Positions 7,835 to 15,144 of a DNA stretch of 59,342 nt are shown one piece after another. The stretch's first letter is position 1. Each line of letters starts with the position of its first letter. This DNA is from Chitinispirillaceae bacterium (lineage in GTDB: Bacteria > Fibrobacterota > Chitinivibrionia > Chitinivibrionales > Chitinispirillaceae), in assembly GCA_016929415.1 (NCBI GenBank), contig JAFGIW010000035.1, forward strand, positions 1 to 59,342. Reading direction: 5' to 3'. Made by a program: the position numbers and the translations under genes. The notes beneath the pieces are model-generated. The model did not search any database. It was not told where the DNA came from and saw only the letters and a program-made list of their open reading frames with translations.

Positions 7835-8490
7835 ACCTCCTTGATCAATCGGGGAATCGCCGACTCGCTTGAAACCAGAATCAGGTTGTCGTCGGACTTG
7901 AGGATTTCGTTGGGGGTGGGCTGCATGATTTTTCCCTGAACACCTCTGCGGATGCCTGCGACCATCACTCCGAAACGTCTGGGTAACGCGAGTTCGATCA
8001 GGTTCTTTCCGACCATCGAGGGCTGCACGGAAATCTCCGTGAGCTGAAGGTCCTCGCCGATGGCGGTATCCGCGACCATGTTACTGTAAAGAAGACGGTT
8101 GGCGAGACGCTTTCCGAATTCCTGTTCCGGATTGATTATCTGATGGGCGCCGACCATCTTCAATATCCGTTTATGAACCTTGTCGTTGGCCCGGGCGACG
8201 ACGAGCGGCGTTCCCATCTGGCGGAGCAGCACCGTACATATTATGGCCGCCTCTTTCGAGTCGCCGCCGATCGCACAGACGGCCGCGTCTCTTTTTCCCG
8301 GTTCCAGACGCGCCATTTCGGCCTCATCGGTTGCATCGACCACCAGCGCTTCGGTAACGAAATCGGCGGCTTCCTCCACAAGGTCCTTATTCGTATCGAC
8401 AGCAAGCACCTCAGCTCCTTTTTCGGACAAGGTACGCGCCAGCGACATTCCGAATTGACCAAGGCCGATAACCAGTATTTGTTGCGACAT
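7831..8490 (-). CDS. trkA: TrkA-type K+ uptake regulatory subunit
   Basis: The product is a 219-aa cytoplasmic RCK protein that gates a TrkH-type potassium translocator. It has a Rossmann NAD/ATP-binding domain with GLGQFG at residues 8-13 and the acidic end of strand 2 (AVDTNKD). The TrkA-C domain covers about residues 135-219. At this length it is a KtrA/single-RCK form rather than the duplicated E. coli TrkA (about 458 aa). It starts 16 nt after trkH ends and overlaps the sensor-like gene by 4 nt. Confidence 0.93.
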   Translation of the reverse strand: MSQQILVIGLGQFGMSLARTLSEKGAEVLAVDTNKDLVEEAADFVTEALVVDATDEAEMARLEPGKRDAAVCAIGGDSKEAAIICTVLLRQMGTPLVVARANDKVHKRILKMVGAHQIINPEQEFGKRLANRLLYSNMVADTAIGEDLQLTEISVQPSMVGKNLIELALPRRFGVMVAGIRRGVQGKIMQPTPNEILKSDDNLILVSSESAIPRLIKEV

Positions 8491-8506
8491 ACTGCAATCC
8501 TTCAGA

Positions 8507-10528
8507 TCAGGTTAATGAAATTTTCGCATCGGGGCATTTTGTAACCTTTTGTATCCGGTCGTCTCCCAGCAGCATGAAAAGCGTCATGGGTCCGATCCTT
8601 CCGGCAAACATGGCGATCATGATGATAATTTTTCCGATTTCATCCAGAAGCGCTGTCGCCCCGGTGGAAAGCCCTACGGTTCCAAGCGCGGAAGTCGCTT
8701 CGAAGACGATGCCGCGCACCGGGATCCCCTGCGTCACGTCAAGCATCAACACCGTGACGGACCATACGATCAAACCGGAAACGGCGATTGTTATGGCGCG
8801 GTACACCGTTCCCGGCGGAACTCTCCTGTTGTGCAGCAGAACATCGTTTCGGCTTGTTGTATTCGCCCAGAAGGTCATTGCCAGCACTCCGATCGTTGTC
8901 GTCTTTATGCCGCCGGCGGTGCCTCCCGGACTTCCGCCGATAAACATGAAACAGAGCATGAAAAGCAGTGTCGGACTGGTGATCGCAGCAACAGGCAATG
9001 AATTGAATCCCGCCGTGCGCAGGGTGACGGACTGAAACCATGCGTTATGTAGTTTGTTACCGAACGAAAGACCCGTCAGTACACCTTCCCATTCGAATGC
9101 CAGAAACAGAAACGTTCCCGAAAAAAGCAGTACCGCCGTGGTAACCAAAGCTATCCGGGCGGAAACAGGGACGGTTTTCCCGATCAGCCGGCGGGGAATA
9201 AGCATGCACGTCGCCGGCGCCAAACCTCCGGAAATGATCAATACGGCAATGACATGCAGAATCAAGGGGTGCGTTGCATAGGAAATCAGATTGTCGGTCT
9301 GCAGTGCAAATCCGGCGTTGCAGAAAGCCGAAATCGCGGTAAAAACTCCTCTCCATGCGGCCTGCATCAACGTATCGCCCGTTGTACGAAACAGAACAGT
9401 CAACAGCAGGGCGCCCGTTCCTTCGGCAATAAAAGTGAACTTGAGAATCGTCGCGAGCGAATGCAGCAGCGTTTTATGGTCGGTATCGGTAATTGAAGTC
9501 AGAAGACGTTCATGTTGAAGGCTGAAACGGTGACCCATCGTATGCAGGCCGACGGTGGTAATGGTCATGATTCCCAGACCGCCCAGTTGAATGAGCGTTA
9601 GAATGAATAATTGCCCGAACCGGGTAAAATCGGCGGACGTGTCCAGAACGGTCAATCCCGTAATACAAACGGCGCTCACCGAGGTGAACGCCGCATCGAT
9701 GAGATGCAGTGCTCCCGCCTGTGTTGCAAAAGGTAAGGTAAGAAGCATCGTTCCGAACATGCAGAGAGAGAGGAATGCGGTAAAAAGTATGCGGGCCGGA
9801 TGGTTGAGCAGAACTCCCCACCACGGTTCGCGTTTCAGGGTCATTTCTTCCGAATGGGGCAGCAGCAGTAAACCTATGCAACTGATCAAAAACGCCGGAG
9901 CGGGAATTTCCCCGGTTCTTGATAAAACGTTCAGGGCCACGACTCCCGGAATTCCCGCTGCCGGTAATAAAATCCGCCATTTCGACTTTTGCCGGAGAAC
10001 CCAGTTGGCAAAGAGCAGCTGAACGATAACCGATGATATCGTCATTACATATCCGACCAGTCGGGGCGCGGTCGTATCGATGATCGCGGCGGAAACGACC
10101 GCGAGAGGCGCCGCCGTTGCGGCCCACCTCGCTCGTTGCAGCCACAGCTCCATCCGGTGGCGTTTTCTGATGAAAACGGTTCGGGCCTTCAACTCGGCAA
10201 GTCCGAATATCCCGGCGATGGTCATGACGGCGACGGTGAGCGCTGCAAACGGATTCGATGCGATATACGGCAGCGCCGCCGGAAAACAGCAAATGAAAGC
10301 CGTTACTCCGTAAAATTTTGCCGCGACAGGCCGTCGGTAAAGCGTAACTGCGCAGGCAATGCAGGCCACCGCGGCAAATAATGCACACGGTACGCGCCAG
10401 AGATACGACGACGGATCAACCGGCACGGCAAAAGGAAATACCAGCGGTAATGGAGCGAGCGTCAGCATGGCCCCATCCATCCCCAAAATGGATATGGTTG
10501 CGCGGCGGGGTGGTTCAATTGATTTCAT
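8507..10528 (-). CDS. trkH: TrkH-family K+ transporter, long N-terminal extension
   Basis: The product is the 673-aa membrane subunit of a Trk/Ktr potassium uptake system, first gene of trkH-trkA-sensor. The four pore-loop filters are visible: AVCITGL, AFCNAGF, RTAGFNS and ALGTVGLS. The family core starts near residue 220 (HPARILFTAFLSLC). The first roughly 210 residues are an extra set of about six membrane segments not present in KtrB. The ATG at 10528 has only a distant purine run (GAGGGG about 18 nt away), so the exact start is uncertain; ATG at 10480 is an alternative. The partner RCK subunit lies 16 nt downstream. Function is firm from the filters and the partner gene. Confidence 0.92.
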   Translation of the reverse strand: MKSIEPPRRATISILGMDGAMLTLAPLPLVFPFAVPVDPSSYLWRVPCALFAAVACIACAVTLYRRPVAAKFYGVTAFICCFPAALPYIASNPFAALTVAVMTIAGIFGLAELKARTVFIRKRHRMELWLQRARWAATAAPLAVVSAAIIDTTAPRLVGYVMTISSVIVQLLFANWVLRQKSKWRILLPAAGIPGVVALNVLSRTGEIPAPAFLISCIGLLLLPHSEEMTLKREPWWGVLLNHPARILFTAFLSLCMFGTMLLTLPFATQAGALHLIDAAFTSVSAVCITGLTVLDTSADFTRFGQLFILTLIQLGGLGIMTITTVGLHTMGHRFSLQHERLLTSITDTDHKTLLHSLATILKFTFIAEGTGALLLTVLFRTTGDTLMQAAWRGVFTAISAFCNAGFALQTDNLISYATHPLILHVIAVLIISGGLAPATCMLIPRRLIGKTVPVSARIALVTTAVLLFSGTFLFLAFEWEGVLTGLSFGNKLHNAWFQSVTLRTAGFNSLPVAAITSPTLLFMLCFMFIGGSPGGTAGGIKTTTIGVLAMTFWANTTSRNDVLLHNRRVPPGTVYRAITIAVSGLIVWSVTVLMLDVTQGIPVRGIVFEATSALGTVGLSTGATALLDEIGKIIIMIAMFAGRIGPMTLFMLLGDDRIQKVTKCPDAKISLT

Positions 10529-10708
10529 AGAATCGCGTTTTCAATGCCCCTCATTTATTACGATTCACCTTCTTTCGAAATCGACGGCCGGAACCTTGGA
10601 AGCTATAGTCACCGTATAAAAATAATAATTTCGAAGAAGAACGGCGTGCTCCATTCGCGGGGCGGCGGCCGGATTGAGGGGAATACAATTATCGTTTACC
10701 GTTTTTCG

Positions 10709-10718
10709 CCCCCCCCCC
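10709..10718. repeat. C10 homopolymer tract in a spacer
   Basis: A run of ten C lies in the 266-bp spacer between the symporter stop (10795) and the trkH start (10528), both on the minus strand. The spacer otherwise holds an A/T-rich segment on the trkH side (10590-10635), which could contain its promoter. Runs of this length are prone to slippage and change spacing between sites; no direct evidence for a switch. Confidence 0.5.
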
Positions 10719-10794
10719 ATTTCGGCGGGGCGGGACGGTCGGAGTACGGATCGAATCGGGAACGAACCTGTTTTCAACGGCGATACACACCGGA

Positions 10795-12264
10795 TTATTG
10801 TGCCGGAGTCGCGGGTTTGATTAAAACGACGGCGATTCCGTAGGTGACAACGGAAACAGCGACGCCGAACACCGCCGTATCGACTTTTTCCATGAGACCG
10901 TACCATTCGGCATAAAAAAGGTCGCGACCCGCGGTGTGGAGCGTCATCACTCCCTGATACAGCATCGACGCAACCGTGGCGACGATCATCGTGATCATTA
11001 TCCGGCCGGATATGCGCCGTGAGCGTTCCTTCAGGATCGCTCCGAGAACCACGGGAAGTATGACCGCCGGGGCCCAGATATGATAAGTAAAGAGGAGCAG
11101 GTCGATGATGTCGGAGCGGAGCATGGCGATGACAATGGCGACCATGCCGAGTCCGAACGAGCAGAACCGGGCGATCGTAAGCAACGGACGTTTTTTGTTA
11201 TCCTTCCATTTGAGCTGATGCTCGAAGAGATCCTTGACGAAAATGGCGGTCGAAGAATTGAGGGCGGAGTCGGCGGATGACATGACCGCCATGAGGAGTG
11301 CGCCGATAACCACTCCGGCGACAACGGGATTGTTCAGCTCGCGCACCACCATCGGCAGCGCCTGTTGCGGATCAATGGCGGGGAAGTGAATGCGTGCATA
11401 GAGAGCGATAATAAAAAGAATGAACGGGAAGGTAAGGGCGAGGAAGATGCCTGCGCCGGCAATTCCGCGACGCGTCTCCCTGATATCTTTACCGATACAG
11501 TACCGTGTGGCGTATCCCGGGGCGAAGGTTTCACCGAGAAGAAATGCAAGAAAGGTCGTTGTCAGCAGTATCCAGCCCTTACCGCCGTGCGGACTGAAAA
11601 AGCTCGCGGGCAGGTTCGCCGTTTGAAGGGCCCCCGACCGGATGATGTCGGGAATACAGAAGAACACGGTGAGTGAGAACCCGGCGAAAAGAATGATGAA
11701 CTGGTAGACATCGGTAGCGATCACCGCCTTGAGTCCGCCGGCGGTGCTGTAAATCACCACCATCATACCGCCGATAAGGATGGTGAGTCTCAGGACAGCG
11801 GCGGCATTCGCGAATTCCGGAAGAATCGCGGCAAGCACGGTGCCGAAAGCGGCCATTTGGGCGGCAACAATGAACACTGAAAAAAGCAGCGAGAGAATCA
11901 GTATGACGAACCGCGGCCCCTCACCGAAACGATACCCGAAAAAACCGGCGACGGTATACAGTTTCGCCTCCCGGAACTGAGGCGCCACAACAAGGCCGCT
12001 GAAAATGAAATGGACATACCAGCCGGAGGATACAAGCACCATGAGTATTCCCCAGTCGTAGGTCTTCGCAATCGCGCCTATCGAGGCGCCGCCCCCGATA
12101 ACCGTCGCCCCCATCGTACAAAAAAGAAAGAACCATTTTACCGAACGGCCGGCGACGAGAAAATCGTCGGTTGTTTCGATTTCTTTGACTTTAGATACTC
12201 CCTTTGTAAAAACGAAGAGCATATACCCGGCGACAATCGTCCAGACGATCCACATGCCGCTCAT
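10795..12264 (-). CDS. sodium:solute symporter (SSS family)
   Basis: The product is a 489-aa Na+-coupled symporter with about 13 membrane segments. Family features are the N-terminal DDFLVAGRSVKWFFL segment, the GGGASIGA loop, STAGGLKAVIATDVYQF at about residues 170-186 and the SSADSALNSSTAIFVKDL region that carries Na+-site serines. The substrate cannot be read from the sequence; members carry proline, pantothenate, sugars or carboxylates. It is the last gene of a four-gene operon and overlaps the methyltransferase by 4 nt. It probably imports the substrate or re-imports the product of the enzymes encoded upstream. Confidence 0.9.
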   Translation of the reverse strand: MSGMWIVWTIVAGYMLFVFTKGVSKVKEIETTDDFLVAGRSVKWFFLFCTMGATVIGGGASIGAIAKTYDWGILMVLVSSGWYVHFIFSGLVVAPQFREAKLYTVAGFFGYRFGEGPRFVILILSLLFSVFIVAAQMAAFGTVLAAILPEFANAAAVLRLTILIGGMMVVIYSTAGGLKAVIATDVYQFIILFAGFSLTVFFCIPDIIRSGALQTANLPASFFSPHGGKGWILLTTTFLAFLLGETFAPGYATRYCIGKDIRETRRGIAGAGIFLALTFPFILFIIALYARIHFPAIDPQQALPMVVRELNNPVVAGVVIGALLMAVMSSADSALNSSTAIFVKDLFEHQLKWKDNKKRPLLTIARFCSFGLGMVAIVIAMLRSDIIDLLLFTYHIWAPAVILPVVLGAILKERSRRISGRIMITMIVATVASMLYQGVMTLHTAGRDLFYAEWYGLMEKVDTAVFGVAVSVVTYGIAVVLIKPATPAQ

Positions 12265-13304
12265 TTCGCGTGCCTTTTCACATGGTGAAAAGGTTCGAAT
12301 CCCCAGCTTCGCCCGAGGGACTCGAAACTTCCGCTGTAGTCAACGACGGCGATCTGCGCCGGTTCTCCGTGAAGGCGGTCGAGCATGGCCCCTTGAATAT
12401 GCCACAGCGTACCTTCACCCCAGAACTCACGCATCCATGTTTTTATGCGATCGATCGGATACCACCGGGAATGGTAATTGTCGTATGCGTCAATTTTACC
12501 GGTCGCGATGACGGCGCGGACGGCTTCGGGATCGCGCGTCAGCGTCACTTCTTTTTTGATGCATTTTCCGCGGGCGTCGACTACATCGACGACAATCGCC
12601 GGGTCGGGATCGAAGGCGCGTTTGTACCGCCGGGGAACGAGCGTATATTCGGGAGAGGCGTAGGTATCGGGCTTCAGCCAACACGGTTGTCCGCAAACAT
12701 CCATCGTCGATTCGTAGTTGCTCAATGCATAGCCCGCGACCGCCTCGGCGCAATAGCAGCTTATCACGGCGATGCCGTTACGGGGTCGTATATAACGATT
12801 CATCACCGAAAAGAGTTTCCGCGCCCCTTCGGGGCCCTGCATCACCCCGATGGAATTGCAAACGCACACCGCAAGGGGGGTATGGTTCCCCCGGTACGGG
12901 GGGACATCGAATGCCGAACCGATATCGAATGAAAGAAACTTTGGAAGCAGCGCCCCGAGACCGGAATCGATGATGTTACGCCGTGCAAGTTCAATCATCC
13001 GTTCGGAAAAATCAATGCCGCCGATATGGGCGATGCCGGCGGATGACGCTGCTTCAGGTGCGGTAATCAGCATTGGTGCGAGGAGGGCATGGATGCGGCC
13101 CGACCCGCAGCCGAAATCGTAACAGTGGAGCATGTGCCCCCGGTCCCGGGTGAGATGGATTGCGACACGATCGATAAACCGCTGCTCGAACGTCTCATAG
13201 GCGGTTACATCCGGATGGCCGTGAACGATCCGGCGCTCGTAGGTATCCGCACATTCATTCCACAGTGAGCGGTCGCGTTCATATGAATGCGGCAACGTAC
13301 TCAT
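12261..13304 (-). CDS. class I SAM-dependent methyltransferase
   Basis: The product is 347 aa and cytoplasmic. Motif I is DFGCGSGR at residues 63-70, the acidic end of strand 2 is in GGIDFSERMIELARR, and CVCNSIGVMQ fits motif IV. The C-terminal 130 aa are an added domain (YHSRWYPIDRIKTWMREFWG) probably shaping the acceptor pocket. The acceptor is unknown. The start overlaps the racemase stop by 4 nt, and the stop overlaps the symporter start by 4 nt. Its firm coupling to a racemase and an acetyltransferase suggests a small amino-acid-like substrate rather than RNA or protein; this is inference. Confidence 0.8.
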   Translation of the reverse strand: MSTLPHSYERDRSLWNECADTYERRIVHGHPDVTAYETFEQRFIDRVAIHLTRDRGHMLHCYDFGCGSGRIHALLAPMLITAPEAASSAGIAHIGGIDFSERMIELARRNIIDSGLGALLPKFLSFDIGSAFDVPPYRGNHTPLAVCVCNSIGVMQGPEGARKLFSVMNRYIRPRNGIAVISCYCAEAVAGYALSNYESTMDVCGQPCWLKPDTYASPEYTLVPRRYKRAFDPDPAIVVDVVDARGKCIKKEVTLTRDPEAVRAVIATGKIDAYDNYHSRWYPIDRIKTWMREFWGEGTLWHIQGAMLDRLHGEPAQIAVVDYSGSFESLGRSWGFEPFHHVKRHAK

Positions 13305-14500
13305 GTATTCCTCGATACATGAGGAGTATCGCTTTCTTCGGGGAAATCGCCTACGGAAATATCCTTAACCCGAGGAGGCGATAATTGAACTACATCGGTA
13401 TCGGCGGGGTATTCTTTTTTACCGCCATGCTGAATAACCTTCGTGATATAACGATCGTTCATGAGCCTGAGAAGTGCCGAATAGTTAAGTCTGAATAAAA
13501 GGGAATCGCCTACCTTGTGCGTATCCGTTTCGCTGTCGATATGAACGACGCTGATATCGCTGCTGGCGCCGACGATACGGCAGCCGGGGTCTAAGGGAAT
13601 GAGCCCGCGTACATCGGTATCGAGTTCACCGATCGAAATAAGCGCCCGACGGCCGCGTTGTCCCGGGAGAATCTCGGCATCGTTGTTTACCTGGTCGAAC
13701 GGGGCGATATTGCCGGCCTCGCCGAGCGGCGTCATGCTTTTATACTTGATTTCCGCTATCTCGGCTTCAAGGATGAAGACATCGTCGCGGAATCCTTCCA
13801 GCGTGCCGCCGGTAATCAGATCGGTTCCCAGAAAAACCGATTCACCGATGCGCCAATGATTGACCGATGTCGGTATTCGGTGCTGACCGAGGAGCGGAAG
13901 TATAACGCTGGTACCCGCCGAAATAAAAGGAAGTTTGTGGCCGAACTTGAGTTCCAGAAGTTCCTTGTACAGTACCAGTTGCATGAGCTGATCGACGCTG
14001 GGAATCGTTCCCGAAAGACATCCGAGGTTGGCGCCGATGCCGATAACGCTGATATTCGTCAACGAAAAAACGCTGGTGTAAAATTCGATAAGCCCGCCCG
14101 GAAGTACTCCCTCGCGAAGATCGCCCAGTTCGATCATGACAATGATTTTATGGATTTTACCCGCCTCGCGGCCGTCGTGGTCAAGTTGACGGATTATCTC
14201 TATTTCACTGTTCAGACTCACTTCCGTTAAACGTACGATCTCCCGTGTAATTGACATGTGAGGAACACGAAGGTACCACCGTTCCGTTGGGATGTCGATC
14301 GTATCGAAAACGCGAAGGTTGTCGAGGCGGGTATCGCCCACCGAATGCACCCCCATCGAAAGAATCGCTTTGATGAGATCGTGATTGCCGCAGAGCACTT
14401 TGGTCACAAGTGTCCAGCTTCCTCCCCGTTGCGATACGATAGTATCGATCTGCGATAAATTGTGGCGAAGCGCCTCCAGATTGATACAGAGTTTATTCAT
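13301..14500 (-). CDS. alanine/ornithine racemase-family PLP enzyme
   Basis: The product is 399 aa with the fold-III PLP barrel of alanine racemase-like enzymes, in the Orr (ornithine racemase)/YhfX branch. The PLP lysine is K34 in WTLVTKVLCG. Other family features are the IVMIELGDLREGV strand-loop, GANLGCLSG, PFISAGTSVILPLL and RIGESVFLGTD. The C-terminal beta domain is present; the last 40 residues (PADTDVVQL.. to SRNT) form a tail. It should interconvert L and D forms of an amino acid; substrate specificity is not readable. It overlaps the GNAT gene upstream and the methyltransferase downstream by 4 nt each. Confidence 0.85.
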   Translation of the reverse strand: MNKLCINLEALRHNLSQIDTIVSQRGGSWTLVTKVLCGNHDLIKAILSMGVHSVGDTRLDNLRVFDTIDIPTERWYLRVPHMSITREIVRLTEVSLNSEIEIIRQLDHDGREAGKIHKIIVMIELGDLREGVLPGGLIEFYTSVFSLTNISVIGIGANLGCLSGTIPSVDQLMQLVLYKELLELKFGHKLPFISAGTSVILPLLGQHRIPTSVNHWRIGESVFLGTDLITGGTLEGFRDDVFILEAEIAEIKYKSMTPLGEAGNIAPFDQVNNDAEILPGQRGRRALISIGELDTDVRGLIPLDPGCRIVGASSDISVVHIDSETDTHKVGDSLLFRLNYSALLRLMNDRYITKVIQHGGKKEYPADTDVVQLSPPRVKDISVGDFPEESDTPHVSRNT

Positions 14501-14964
14501 ATCCGGTCCTGCCGATGGAGTCGCATATCGATATATAAGTTCTGAAATCCGAGTTTTTGATAGAGAAATCGGGCGGGATTGTCCGGTTCGACGTGAAGTT
14601 TTACCGGTCCTTTGGCGACATCAAGAGCGCGTTGCGCTAAAATTGTTCCGATTCCGCGCCTGCGATATGCGGTGCTTACGGCAAGGAACAATAACAGGTT
14701 GGGCGGTACATATCCCGACATACCGGTAGCCAGCATCACAAGAATGCCGACGATCGCACCGCCGCGGTCGGCGCAGAGAACGAATCCTCCCGGAGCCGGT
14801 TTGCACTGCAGGGCATCGAGAATGCCCCGTTCGCAGTCGGGGAGCGTGTCTGCATGGGGAGACATCCAGGAATGGATCGACCTTGCCGCATCAGCCACCG
14901 TCATACCCGGCGGGAGATCATCGATCGTTTGTGCGATAGTCAACTTTACCTTTGTTAATGTCAT
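14497..14964 (-). CDS. GNAT-family N-acetyltransferase
   Basis: The product is 155 aa with the GNAT acetyl-CoA signature: LFLAVSTAYRRRGIGTILAQ at about residues 92-111 (pyrophosphate loop RRRGIG, residues 101-106) and a late YQKLGF at about 135-140. It is the first gene of the operon; its stop overlaps the racemase start by 4 nt. The 180-bp leader between the treY stop and this start contains a terminator for the preceding operon and must hold the operon's own promoter. The acceptor is unknown; an amino group of the racemase substrate is the natural guess. Confidence 0.8.
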   Translation of the reverse strand: MTLTKVKLTIAQTIDDLPPGMTVADAARSIHSWMSPHADTLPDCERGILDALQCKPAPGGFVLCADRGGAIVGILVMLATGMSGYVPPNLLLFLAVSTAYRRRGIGTILAQRALDVAKGPVKLHVEPDNPARFLYQKLGFQNLYIDMRLHRQDRI

Positions 14965-15054
14965 AATTTACACATAATCTTTCTTCGCCGGCGTTCGTTG
15001 TAAAAGATACACAAATGATTTTATGGAACGCAACCCATAATTCGCCTTTTCCGC

Positions 15055-15075
15055 AAAAAAAAACCGGCCGGTTTT
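15055..15075 (-). terminator. intrinsic terminator behind treY
   Basis: AAAACCGGCCGGTTTT (15060-15075) is a perfect 16-bp palindrome. On the minus strand it runs straight into nine T (complement of the A-run 15055-15063), the classic intrinsic-terminator form. It lies 70 bp past the treY stop and about 90 bp before the GNAT gene, so it separates the glucan/trehalose operon from the racemase operon. Confidence 0.75.
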
Positions 15076-15144
15076 CATTTTGTAAATTGAAGCGCGGTGA
15101 AGGCCTGCAACACGGGGGAATGATGAACGTCCTGAGAACGGCCC

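Noticed and set aside
12270..12932. 220-codon plus-strand frame
   Set aside because: Antisense shadow of the methyltransferase gene in GC-rich codon-biased DNA.
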